From assembly GCA_036346395.1 (NCBI GenBank), contig CM070601.1, positions 5,649,383-5,713,382 of the forward strand: a stretch of 64,000 nucleotides of DNA. Reading direction: 5' to 3'. Position 1 is the first letter of the stretch. The number at the start of each line of letters is the position of its first letter. Shown here one piece after another: positions 8,265 through 19,730 of the stretch. The notes below the pieces were generated by a model. The model ran no database searches and was not told where the DNA came from. It saw nothing but the letters and a program-made list of their open reading frames with translations. Made by a program: the position numbers and the translations under genes. The stretch comes from Hsuehochloa calcarea. Lineage: Eukaryota; Streptophyta; Magnoliopsida; Poales; Poaceae.

Positions 8265-11200
8265 AGAAGAAGTTGCCGTTGTCGACTCAGAAGCACCAAG
8301 GTGTCGTTCTCTCGTGGGCAAGACTAGTGTTGCTTCTTGGTGCCGCCTCGAAGATTAATCGCACGTAAGTGTGTGTCGCCCACGCAAGATTTTTATTTTT
8401 TTGAAATTTTTTAAAAAAGTTATTAATAATATATGTTAGACGATTTTTAAAATATACAAAATAAGCTCAAACAATTATGAAATTTTTGTGGAGCCTCCGG
8501 CATAGTATTTATGCTTGTGTAATTTTTTGAAATTTTATGTATTCTTTTTTTCGCAAAATTCTTTAAAGTTTAATGTTTGTAGGAATTTTATAATACAAAG
8601 AAATGAGGTCCAAACATTCTGATTTTTTTTCATACTCCTACACAAAGGACTTGATTGTGTAAATTTTACAAAATTTTATATGCTCAAATTGTCTCGACAA
8701 ATTCGTGGTTTAGGTCTCAAAAATTAGGACGAGACGTTTGAAATTAGGTTTCATGAATTCATGTGGCTTGAAATGTGGGAAGTATGGTTCTCCATCACAT
8801 TTCTTCCGTGAAAGTAGAGTACGGAAAACAGAGTACTAAAAATAATTTAACCGAAAGGGCTTAGAACGCTATGATTACGGAGAAACCCTAAAACATAGCG
8901 TAATCGAGACCGATGTGAATGGCTATACTTTGATGGCTCAATGGAGGCACGTAACCGTAACTACATTGCAGCCTCGCGCGGACGAAGCACGCTACATGTG
9001 GTCACATGGCATGATGGTTCGCTAATTACTTTACCATGGACGCCATTACTACTAAGAATCGCGACACGAGCTTCCTGACCATGGGCACGCATGCCTTTAG
9101 GGATAGCTAAAACATGGCGAATAGGAGGGGTCTACTACGGACTAGCCCGACCCATCGCGTGGACCGGGCCATTTGCCCTTTCTTGCGAGCTCAGCATTGT
9201 AGTCCTCGCGTCCGCTCCGCCTCGGCCGCCATTTCCGCTTTTTCAAGGCCTCTCGCGTGCCTCGCGCTTCCTCGCGCCGCACGCCGAGATGGGCCCGAGT
9301 CTCCCGACGGATACGCTACAGTTTCTTCATCCGACGATCCTCCTCCGGATCTCGGCCCCTTTTCGATTCCACTCCTCAAGTCGAGCCGCCATCGGTCGTG
9401 GGTGGATCTCTAGGTCGATCCACTTGCGGAAGCCACATAGCGGCCCGGACCGCGGGTAGACGGAGAGATTGTTAGTGCATACTCAAAAGAGAATTGGTAC
9501 GATATATTATCGTTAGTACTCCTTACCGGCCGATAGTTGCTCGATCCCAACGGCGGCCGGATAGTCGAGGAGTAGTTAGGACATCCCCAAAGAACGCATG
9601 CCGAGGCCGAGCCGGTGCTTGATTTGAAGAACTTGCATGTGTCCTCGCACCAACAGATGGGCGCGCTCTCCTCGGGCGTGTTGCGCGAAGGCTCGCTTTG
9701 GAACGCTCGACGTGGGTTCCGGTACGCTGGGTTTCATTATGAGAGTCGCCATCCCGCAAGTCGCTCTGCCGGACCCGGCCTCAGCAGACTTTAGCTTGTT
9801 CGCCCGCGCCGTTGAAGCCCTTGCTAGATCACGGATCTCGCCCCATTGCTTCTTGAGGTTGTCCATCCGTGGTGAAGCAAGCTCGTGTAGTGTTTGGTTT
9901 GTTGTGTGGTTTTCTCGTAGATGACTTGCACCACCTTTATAAGCCGAGGGTTGGCATGACGTGGTTGGCGAGTGTTGTCTAATCTTTCTCGCAGAGTAGT
10001 CATGGCCCCTTTTTAAGTGCTTTATTTTTGTAGGAAAAGCTCTGGAGGCGAGTGTTGTCCCGGTTGTTGCAGTTGAGTTGTCACGCCTTGCTCTCGCAGA
10101 GGCCGTCATTTCGGTCTCAAAAGTCGGCGAGGCAGTTGAGTTGTCACGCCTATGACCGCAGAGTGCCGCTATTTCGGCCCAAAAGTCGGGCGAGGCGTTG
10201 AGTTGTCACGCCTTACTCGCAGAGGCCGCTATTTCATCAAAAGTCGGGCGAGGCAGAGCGCATCTATTTCGGCCTCAAAAGTGGCGACGCAGTTGAGTTG
10301 TCACGCCTTGCTCGCAGAGGCCGCCATTTCGGTCCAAAAGCCGGTAAATTTGTTTTGCAATTGAAGTTGTTTTGAAAGCCATCCGCTTTTGCTTCTTTGT
10401 TAGGATGATCGGTAGTTCCGACGATATAAGTGCGGAAGTACCTCTCGTAACTTCCAAAATCCCGCTGAACGCTTTTTTTACAAAGAGCACTCTTTGGGAC
10501 TTAGCTGATTTTCTACAAGCGTGGTCCTTACCGCCATGTTTGGAGCGGTACTCTCGCACCGCGGAGTTCAGATTACATGAACGATAATCGAAGTACCGCA
10601 AATTAGATCACACGCAAAGTGTCCACAACGGAATTAGATAGATGCATACTTGATACAAACTAGTACCACAACACCGCAAAGGCATACATCACGAGTGTGG
10701 GATGCATAGATAAATAGTGGATATTACAATCTTATTAAAACCGAACTTCTACTTAGCAAGAACAAGAAATAATAGAAGAAAAATTACCAAACCGCCATGT
10801 TAACTAATTTCAGAGCGATTTCTCAACCCTTCCCATCCTTTCATCCAAATCCTTTAAGAACATTATCTTTATTTTCCGTCGGTTCATCCGATGGTCGAGG
10901 CACTTGATTTAAATGCACCACACGATGTGTGTCCTCTTGCAAGGCCGCAATTTGCATTGCAATGCCTCAACGTCTGCATCGCTTCATCACCCCACGCCGT
11001 AACCGACATGTTGTGTTCTATAAAAATAATTGGGAATACAAGTGAAAAATATGATGTTTGGAAAGAAGTTCAATGGGGATGATCGACATAAGTTACCGTA
11101 ATATTCGAACACTTCATGAACACTCTGGATGGATTCGTTGGCGTATGGGAGGTGAACACATTCACCGGATCCTCGCAACGAGGGCAATCCAAGTGCCGCC

Positions 11201-11700
11201 TTAGTGCTTCTAATTGCCTGCTCACCAAAGTTTGATGAAGCCGTAGACATCCGCTTAAGACCGGGAGGAAGGAGAAGAGGAATCAAGAGTGAGTGGAATG
11301 GAAGCCAAATCATGCATATATATAGCCTGTTGGTAAATTATAATTTGTTGAAGAAAATTCGCGTCATGAGGTAGCAGGCCGAGGAGGTATCGTGGGCAAG
11401 ATTATTGCTATGTATTTAAGGTTTAGTAAGTTTAAATCGGAGTTACAGCTTGTTGTTAGTACTAAATATTTCGGATAACATGTTGTGTACATAAATCTAA
11501 TAATGAACGCATATGGACATTACATAAATCGTAAAGGCGAGATGCATGATGGCATTATGTAACAAGTTTTACACGCCCATGAAATTAGTTAGGGCGCATG
11601 GTCGTGTCGCTGTCGGACGACGAGATGATCCTCGTGGAATGTGAACTCGTCCGGAGTGGCGACGCCTCAAGGCCGTAGTAGGGGCCCCGCTCGGGAGGCG
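8265..11700. other. Left interior of the MULE: unassigned sequence
   Basis: After about 800 bp of AT-rich DNA there are GC-rich patches (9090-9480, 9520-10110) and two moderately long minus-strand frames (10601-10275, 108 codons; 11313-10987, 108 codons). I recognise none of them; the frames have no known motif. They may be the 3' end of the PMD transcript, a third element gene, or captured host sequence. The tandem repeat at 10072-10342 lies here. Confidence 0.4.
10072..10342 (+). repeat. Minisatellite of about 62-bp units inside the MULE
   Basis: The phrase GTTGAGTTGTCACGCC recurs at 10072, 10135, 10197 and 10292, each followed by CGCAGAGGCCG-, TATTTCGG- and AAAAGTCGGGCGAGG-like segments. 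One partial unit sits near 10250. Units differ by small deletions. Confidence 0.85.
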
Positions 11701-12780
11701 AACTGGGTGATCTCATCGCGGCGGTCCTACCGAGGCCCGAGCATGTCGCCCACCCATCGGTGCTCTTCCCGCGGAAGCGACAGGTGAGTTAGTCATTGCT
11801 TTTGTACGACGGAAAATTGGTGTTAGTACGCTCACGTGTACCGAGTAGGCTGTTGTGTTGACGAGGACCCTCCCGCCGCCTCGAGCCGTAGTGCCGCACG
11901 TGTACCTCCGTGACGTGTCGCCAACCACCGTCGCGCTCCCGAGGTGTGATTGAACGCCGCGCGAAGAAGTCCAGCCCCGCGCCCCTCCGTGATGACGATG
12001 GTTGCGCAGAGTGTCGCCCTCGCAATCGCCGCAAGAATAAAGGGTAATGTCGATACGTCCAAATGAGTGTATGGAAAGGTACTCACGACAAGAACCGGCT
12101 GATGATGACATACCGTGGCTCGAGGCGGTCGGGCCGAAGCGATCAGAGTCTGACGACTCCGGAGTGCGACGGCGTAAGGAGGGCGCGGGCCGACGGAGGT
12201 GCGAGGGCGAGGTGGTGGAAGGTACCGCCACGCACGCGATGTCGCGACGTGAACGCCGTATGGCGACCACAAGTTATGGATCTAATCGCATAACTTACAT
12301 CCTCGCGCATCGCGGCGATCGCGCGCCTATGATACGATCCATTGTGTTGGGGTTTCACGGCCTATAGCTTCGCGAGTCGGTTGCGACACGCCCAAGCGTA
12401 GTGCCGCACGAAACCGATAGTAAGCGCGAAAAGTGTTGCCAAGGAGAATTATGCGAAGAATGTTTTACCGTCTCGTCGCGCGGGCCGCCTGCGACGGCCC
12501 GACCAGCCTAGTACGACGTCGTCTCGCATGGCGCCCATCGACGCCGCGGCGCCGCCCAAGAAGCTCGCACCTAGTGCGCGAACGACCACCGCAAGTACGC
12601 CGCAGACGCCTGGATGGCGAGCCGCGAAACTCAAAGACCACGTCCGTCGTAGCCTCGCTAATCCACATCGCCGCCCGTGGTCGCCAGACCGCTTCCATCG
12701 CCGCTCCTCCGCCTCTCCTCGCTCGCTCGCAATTGAATTTACATGTCGAAAATCTTACTAAAAATGCCTCAAAATAACAT
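11700..12780 (-). other. GC-rich frames downstream of the PMD domain
   Basis: Minus-strand frames of 185 and 146 codons overlap at 12272-11713 in different phases, and a third lies at 12698-12449. Their content is arginine/alanine-rich and low in recognisable motifs. They could encode the C-terminal, low-complexity part of the PMD protein after frameshifts. No function is proposed. Confidence 0.3.
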
Positions 12781-14039
12781 CAAATAATGACATACCGGTG
12801 AGCCTTTGTCGTGAGAGGTCGCCTCCGCAAGCGGTGGAACCTCCCGTAAAGGCCGATTGCCTCATGACTGGCGCGGGTTGTACCGCTCGACCATGTGCGA
12901 AGACCAAGTGACATGTCGTCATCCAGAGTGCCTCGCCCAGCATTGCATCGGGACGATAATTCGGGGGGCCGTGGTCGTGAAGGAACGGTCGCCCATGGCC
13001 ACCGATGACCTCGCCCTCGTGGAGAGTCTCGAAAAGGTTATGGAACTCGGGTATACGCGCTCGGTCTCTCCCTAGCCCACCCTAGGGTAGCACGTGTCCA
13101 ACGTGTTCCCATCGAGGTCTGCCGACGGGTCGCCCTCGCAGCCCCCAGAAAGCTCGGTGGTCACCGGTAAGGGTGCACGCTGCGCGAAGTACGGCCGCCC
13201 ATCGGAAAGTGCTCCCACGACCATAATCAGAGGAGGGCGAGCACACCGCGAGGATCGCTCTCGCCTGCAGGTGCACCGACAAGCGCCACACAACCCTGTA
13301 GGTGGCGCAGCACCGCAGAGCCCCAATCGCATCGTGGAACTCGCCTGCCAGCGCCCGCCAGAGATCGTGCGATGGATGTAGTTTCTGCACACGCAGCCTC
13401 CTGCGTGGTAGGAAACAGATCCATCCGAACAAGAACAACAGTACGCGACTAAATGTGTCCTCACTTCCTCCCGAGTCGCATGCTCGGCAGATCATGTACC
13501 GCCGCAGCCAGAATGTGGCACACCCGACACGCTCGCAAAGAACCGGGTCACCAAATTGTCACCTAAACGGACCTTCCAGCCATCGCCTCTGAGGGGGCAC
13601 TACCGAAGACCACGAAGAGGTAGACCGTAAGCGCAGACACGCCCTCCGAGTAATGGTCATCTCCCCATCGGAAGTGGAAGGTGTGAGTCTCCTGTCTCCA
13701 ACGGTCCACGAAGCGCAGACAGGAGTGCGCTGCAAACCGCAGCAGCGCAAGGGAGGTCCAACATCCGGCGAGGGGCAGGAGCCCGCCTCCCGGCTCGGGA
13801 CGCACGCCGCCAAGGGGCCATCTCTCTCTGGGCGCCAGACTGAGCTCGAGGGCCGACGCCGGCAGACCACGCCCGCAACGGTGTCCCACATCCCAGCCAG
13901 GTCGAGCAAACAGACGCTGTCGCCAATCTGGAGCTCGCGCCATCTCCTCGCCAACAGGAAACAACATGTCAAGGCACGATGTAAAACATATTATGTGACA
14001 CAGAAAATAAGGCAAGACATACGATAAAAAATTCAACAA
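12780..14039 (-). pseudogene. PMD-domain (MAIN-like) gene carried by the MULE, frameshifted
   Basis: On the minus strand, after a leader with MLFPVGEEMARAPDWRQRLF, the frame gives SCLRFVDRWRQETHTFHFRW, the diagnostic PMD core (VDRWRPETHTFH in most members). Further C-terminal pieces in other frames fit the family order: EEVRTHLVAYLLFLFGW, LAFLYR-like positions near 13350, and MVERYNPRQS / VMRQSAFTGG near 12890-12850, matching the usual 'VMRQFG' end. PMD proteins act in genome stability and silencing when host-encoded; their role inside transposons is unknown. The gene follows the transposase on the same strand, about 120 bp after its stop. Frameshifts mean no single long ORF survives. The family assignment is confident, exon structure is not. 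Confidence 0.7.
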
Positions 14040-14159
14040 TACAATATGATCATGGATAAACCCGACAACTTAACAAGTACTACATAAAGGCATGGATAAA
14101 CAAAGAACAGAGTCCATCAAAGACATTGAAATAAGCAAGTTTACATCACGACGTAGTAA

Positions 14160-16760
14160 TTACATCTTCCTCACTACGGTGCACTGCTTGTGCCGGGTCT
14201 GTTTGGGCAGCGGCTGATGGAGTGCCCAACAGTCTTGCACAGTCTGCAACGGGGTCGGCGAACTCGCGTTCGCTACCGGCCGTCGCCCATGTCGCTCCGG
14301 ATGCGCCGGATCGCTGCCTTCCACGGCCGGGTGCTTTAGTGCGTCGTCGGGCACCCACTTCACCGCCCCACCAAAGGTCCTCAGAGCGGCGGTCCACCAG
14401 ATGAATGGAACTCAAGACTCCAAGTTGCATACGTGTGGTGGATGTCATAGTACTCGGAGATGTAACGCCCGAGGCTTGCCGCCACGCCGCGCATGCCGCT
14501 GCACATGGGAGCATGGTTTGTGCGAAGCCGCGCTTGTTGCGTGTGCACGACGCTTCTTCACCAATCGTGCGCACTGCCACGATCCCCTAACATGGCCCAT
14601 CACGTACTTCTCCCTGAGCCTGATCTCGAACTTCTGCCTGACGCCATCCATGGTACGAGCGGTGTGCGATCGAGCCTTGCTGATCTTATTCTCCATGTAG
14701 GCATGCATTACTTCGGAGAATTGCTTCCCGTCCTCCAAATGCTTCTTGGCCATCATGGCTCGCTGACAAAGTATCCGATGGTACGGTTCAGCTCTCCTCC
14801 ACGATCGCAGTTGATCGGCAGAGATCGGACACCCTTCAAAGACACCGCTGTACACCTCCGACATGTTGGTCGTCATGATCCCGCACCTTGCACCGTCCGT
14901 GTCGTGCGGCAGGACCATTTCTCCATGTCAAAGTGCGGCGAAGTTAACCCACCGTGAACTCCCAACTCGCGGACCTCTAGCCGCCTCGCCTCAGATGCGC
15001 CGAGTCCCTTACATGCTTCCTGCCTCCTCATCGAGCCGCTCCACACCGCTCAACTTCCTCCTTTGGTTCTCGCATGCGAGCTTCTTGAACATCTTCATGA
15101 GGTCCTTGTTCAAACCTTGTGTGGAAGTTGGCGCGAGATGCCTCATGCACCAACGGCCCTAACATCGCTCCACTGCATACGGCGGTGCAAGGCCCCATTT
15201 TGCATCATGCACAACGCAGATAACAAGCCAAGATTGCGATCCGAGATGACACATACATCCGCCGATCTTGCACGACCGCCGCTTACATTGCATAGGAACC
15301 ACACCACCTCTCCGTGTTCTCGCTCTCAACAATTGCGAACGCCACGGGACTAATCGGTCATTCGTGACGGCCGCACGCGGAAGTGAGGATGGTACCTCGC
15401 ATTTCCCACATAGGAAGGTACCATCCATCGTGAGCACGGACGACAATGTTTGAACCCTTCGATCGCTCGACGGAAGGCCCGTAAGACCCTTTCAAGAACA
15501 AAACAATTGGGCCCCTCCGTCGGATGCACCCGCCAAGCTTGTTTACGACGTCCCGGATTAGATTCCGCGATTTGATGCAAGAATCTTGGTACTAGGTTGT
15601 AAGCCTCTTCGAATGTGCCGAACATTCGCTCCGTAACCTCGCTCGCACGCCATGCCGCCTTGTAGCCGACGGTGAATCCCACCATATTGGCAACATCCGC
15701 CGCCAGGAGCTTTGGCGAAATGGACACATCTGCAGCCGACGAGGTGGCTTATCAAGCCGGCAACATACGAGGACGCCATGTTGCGTGCTCGTCATAGCGG
15801 CTCGGCTAACTCGCATGTGTGGTCCTTCAAAGACCGCTATCCGAAGCCCATGGCGTGATGCGTGAACCTCTCGCACGGACCTTGCCAAAGACAGATTCAT
15901 CAACACACCGACGATGTACGTGTCGGGTTGACCTTCGCACCGATACGTCCGTCCGATGTTAACGGCAGATCTTGCAATAGCTTGTTGTGCGCGATCTTGT
16001 CGAAAGCGCCGTTTACGAGCGTGGTGTCCTCATGGAACCCCACTCCGCACCTCGGACGTGGCGTAACCAGCCGATGTCATCGCAACATCGCCCAATCGTG
16101 AGGGGACGTAAGCAATGTCGCGGTTACAAAACCACCAACCGCACTCTCCCGCAGCAGCTTCTCCGCCTTCGCCGCCTTCCGAACTAGTTGTTTCGACGCC
16201 CTCCTCGCTTCCACCTCATCCACCGGCCGGGCCGTACTCGTGACAATCAATACGAGCCGACCACCATCTCTCCGCCTTCGTTGGGCTCAAAATTGACCGC
16301 GACGCCTCGTGTCTCCATCGCCACGCCTCCTCCGTAATCGCATCAACGCAAGCTCCTCCTCACCGCAGCCTTCACCTTCATCGGAACCACCCGCGCCGGA
16401 TGTCCCGTGCGTTTCCAAGAATCGAACGTAGACCATCGGCCGCAGATATATCGCAGCAATGGGTTGCAAACAACCCCATGTAGTTGGCCCATGAAGCGCC
16501 ACATGTGACCTTCATAAGTTGCCAAACGGTCTCGCCGCACCACCCACCACCGAGGCATACAACGCCGACGCGCAGCCTTCTTCCTTCCAAAGGGCGCGAT
16601 CGAACGCGGATCGCACGCACCGCCTTAGCTCCGAGAGGCTCATGTCCTTCGTGAGCCGGCGCCGGATCACGCGCGGTGACAATTTGACAGTCCGCACCAG
16701 ACGGTCCGTCGCAGACGAGACCGCCCCCGTGGAACACGAATGATCTTGAATTTCCGCCAT
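14160..16760 (-). pseudogene. mudrA-like: MuDR-type MULE transposase, frameshifted
   Basis: Pieces in different minus-strand frames follow the family order. The N-terminus starts MAEIQDHSCSTG at 16760. The pre-catalytic segment reads LLAADVANMVGFTVGYKAAW and GTFEEAYNLVPRFLHQIAES (15700-15560). The first catalytic Asp is in VLTMDGTFLCGK (codon near 15425). The second is in CVISDRNLGLLSAL (codon near 15240). The third acidic region is TTNMSEVYSGVFEG (near 14865). A degenerate CxC..H zinc-knuckle region (NKPCSHVQRH) precedes a C-terminal tail ending at 14160. The enzyme would cut and join element ends as a DDE transposase. At least three frameshifts interrupt it. The promoter is inferred at 17687. 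All three acidic residues survive, so decay looks recent. Confidence 0.85.
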
Positions 16761-17686
16761 AAAGTACCTAACACATGTGCATATGAAACCATCGAATTAT
16801 TTATGGATTTTTTGTCGTAATGAACGCTTCTACAAATTTGGTTATGCCCATCGCATACCTAACGCTTTGTCGCATATGTTTTCAATCCCGATTGGAGTTC
16901 GTATGATTTTTCTATCAATGAAATGTCCAAGCTAATATTATTTCTAGTATAAATAATCCATAGCCTATTCTATGTTACACTTCGTAAATTTCGTGGTACT
17001 ACATAGTTACAAATTTTTAACTAGTTCGATATTACAAAGGCAAAAATAATTCACTTTTAAATTCTTATCGCATTTCTACGCTTCCATACCCGAGTTAGAC
17101 CTAACTTACACCAAAGACATGTGTGGTCCACGACAAGGTATTCTTTTTCATTAAATTTCAGATTTAAAACTTACCGAGAGGTGCGCCAGTTTCTCATTCT
17201 AGCGTGTAATGTGTAGTGCATGCACCAACGCGATATGCCCGATCAAGAGTACATATACAAAGCGCTCAGTTGGGTCTATTTCTATTTTGCTTAATGACCT
17301 CCAAAATTTTGCTATTTTATGACCAAGTTCATGAAACTATAAAAATACCCGAAAGGAAATTTACAACACTACTAGCAACATGTCCGTTAAGTCAACTAAT
17401 TACGGATAATGACATTGTTAACTACTAGGTCTTCAAAATAAACTAACTACACAACTAAAACTACTCTGTTGCTATAATTCATCTAATTGCATCCTAATCA
17501 CATTGCTAAAACTACCGATAATACTAATTGAATGCGAATGACATTTACCTTTTCTAGGTGCTCGCAGCAGTTTCAAAGCTTATTTTCTACGTGCTCGTGA
17601 TTTTTCCGACAGATTTTTTTTTTCACAAATTTTTTTCCACTCCAACAGTGTCGACGAGCGCTGAGGAGGCTCCTCATCGCTCCTCC

Positions 17687-17693
17687 CTTTATA
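17687..17693 (-). promoter_or_regulatory. TATA-like box for the MULE transposase gene
   Basis: Reverse complement reads TATAAAG in the context GCGCCTATAAAGGGAGG, pointing toward the transposase start about 930 bp away. It sits just inside the subterminal repeats, as in MuDR-like elements. Confidence 0.45.
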
Positions 17694-17729
17694 GGCGCGC
17701 AAGTCGTCCGGCCTAGCTCTGGCGCTATG

Positions 17730-18143
17730 CATACAGACGCAGAAGCGCCGGCCAGCCCCGGCAAGAAGCTGCATGCACAGCCGCTGGCCTGCAGCCAAGC
17801 GCCGGGCCAGCCCTCGGCAAGACGCTACACATGGGCCACAGGTGCGGTCGCAGCGACGACGCAGCAAGCGCCCGGCCAGTGCCCCGGGCAAGACGCTGCT
17901 GCCTCAAGGCCGCGCTGGTCAAGGTGGTCGGTCCCGGTCACAGGCCTCACGCTGCGGCCGCAAGGGGTCAAGCGCCGCCCCACTGGGGGCAAGACCAAGG
18001 TGCCGCCTCGGGACTCAAGAAGATTTGGTGCCGCCGTCCCCAATCTAAGAAGACTTGGTTGTCGCTGGCGGACTAAGAAGACAAGGTGCCGCCGTCCGAC
18101 AAGAAGAACTAGGTTGTCGCCGTCCGGACAAGCAAAGACTGCC
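17730..18143. repeat. Subterminal tandem repeats of the MULE right end
   Basis: Two repeat families follow each other. One has units with GCCCGGCCAG...GGCAAGACGCTGC (about 17735-17900). The other has units with AAGAAGACTTGGTTGTCGC or AAGACAAGGTGCCGCCGTC (about 17990-18140). Related phrases occur once or twice inside the left end. Such arrays may serve as transposase-binding sites; that is inference. Confidence 0.7.
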
Positions 18144-18230
18144 AGAGGAGGCTACTTTTGGAATTTTTGAACTTATGAGGCTATTTTTGGAATTTCTATT
18201 GCGCAATGAGGCTAATTTAGTCCAGAATTC
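18144..18230 (-). repeat. Right terminal inverted repeat of the MULE
   Basis: 87 bp, ends TCCAGAATTC, reverse complement of the left end with one extra T. Followed directly by GAAACTTTG. Confidence 0.95.
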
Positions 18231-19730
18231 GAAACTTTGAGCATAAGATCTTGATAATACACCTAGTTCTAAAAGCTCCTGACATATTATCCTGGTTTTA
18301 AAGTATGTAGCATATAAGAATTTTGCATGCTATACTAGAACCAAACCTCTTGCAAATGAACTTGCAATAATCACTATGAGCATGGTACTACTATTAGATG
18401 GTGCAAGGGCTGGACTCTTTGTTCCAGATGTTGTCGACGACGGCATCCCTGTTGTCCCGGGTCTATTTGACGTCTATCGCCGCCTTCCACTGCGGCCACA
18501 CGGCACCACCACCACCCGTGCCGCCGCATGCAACCAAAATCAGAGCTCAGATAGCTCGCTGTCACAAAGAGACGTGAGTAAAGGAGGTGACTTTATCTTT
18601 GGAGTTTAAGGGGGGGGGGGTGTTACCTTTGGTGTCAGGTTCAACGGCGGCAGTGGCGGTGGTGGCGGCGGAGGCGGGGACGGCGGAGGAGGGAGAGGGT
18701 TAGGGTCCGAAGTGGGGAGAGAGAGGGGGTGGCGGCGGCGAAGGAGGAGAGGTACCGGCCGCAGGTCAGCATCTCGCCGGCGAGGTGGTGGTGGGAGATG
18801 GCCGGTTGGTGGTGGATAGGGCTATAAGAGAAGAGTGGTGTTTTGCGGGGGGAGAAGATATGGATAAAATTGTCTAAAAGGGTAAATAATCGATTGTCTC
18901 TCTAACTTTGTAGTAAATTATTAAGTGCAACGAAAATACTTGTAAATGATAAAAACCACATAAAAACTGATGCAAACGATCGATTCCCCCTTAGAACAAT
19001 GGGAACACAATAACGTCTTTTTTTTTTCTTTCTTGATGCTACATTGCTTTTAAAAGTACAGACAGCGGCACACAAAAATTAGTTAGGTTTCTGATCGTTT
19101 GTACACGCTTTGATATATTAATACTATATAAGACACATATAATCGTGTGTTGTACTCAAGCATACACAAGCATGCATAATGCTTGTACTCAAGTAAAAAA
19201 TGCATATGATCGTGTGCTCTAAAATTGTCCTAACCGTTATATATAGAATATGCAGAGCATTGATCTTTTAAGAAGTAATTTGTTGTGCATGTTACATTGT
19301 CAGGATTATCTTTCATACATTTATCCCCCTCTTGATTTTTTTTTTTGCCGACTTTGAATATTAATTAGTAAAATGATGCTCTATATCACGTACATGTACC
19401 GTGTGTATAACTATTACGCATCACGAATAAAATCAAATCCGTATTTTACACATCATGGAACACATCCTTTCCTATATAATCATACAAATGAACTTTCATC
19501 AAATGTTAATGTAAAAACATTTGATCAAGATCTTCCTCAATTGAAGAGCATGAAGCCCTCTCCGTACAAGTCAACCAAACTCAGCCTAGGATGAACGCGT
19601 ACTTATTCCCTCCCCATTTTTTTTTAGCCGTCACCTCCACCTCCGCACGCGCACACACTCTCCTCCGCTCCGCGCATCTCCCGGCGACCACCACCGCCCA
19701 CCTCCGGCCGCCGCTATCTCTCCTCCCGCG
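18231..19730. other. Intergenic region upstream of the SEC12-like gene
   Basis: It holds the right target duplication, a poly-G run of about ten (18610-18620), a GGC/GGT-rich patch (18640-18800) that may be a gene or transposon fragment, then AT-rich sequence. The last 110 bp before the ATG at 19731 are CT-rich and look like a 5' UTR. No clear TATA box was identified. Confidence 0.4.

Larger units (their letters stand above)
8179..18230 (-). mobile_element. 10-kb Mutator-like element (MULE) with transposase and PMD gene
   Basis: The outer ends are inverted copies: 8179-8264 and 18144-18230 match over 86/87 bp with a single indel. They are flanked by a perfect 9-bp direct repeat GAAACTTTG at 8170-8178 and 18231-18239. 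A 9-bp duplication with long inverted repeats is the hallmark of MULEs. Inside, the minus strand carries a promoter (17687), a MuDR-type transposase (about 16760-14160) and a PMD-domain gene (about 14039-12780). Further GC-rich ORF pieces of unknown nature lie to the left. Subterminal tandem repeats lie inside the right end. The coding parts contain frameshifts, so the copy is probably not autonomous now, but the perfect duplication and intact ends argue for recent insertion. Confidence 0.9.

Noticed and set aside
9091..9475. Overlapping frames up to 122 codons on both strands
   Set aside because: GC-rich DNA opens several frames at once; none has a recognisable motif or a convincing start.
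11713..12272. 185- and 146-codon minus-strand frames as independent genes
   Set aside because: They overlap in different phases and lie inside the MULE downstream of the PMD domain; more likely parts of a broken element gene.
18608..18622. Poly-G run as a functional G-quadruplex
   Set aside because: A single homopolymer without the spaced G-tracts expected; may be a length artefact.
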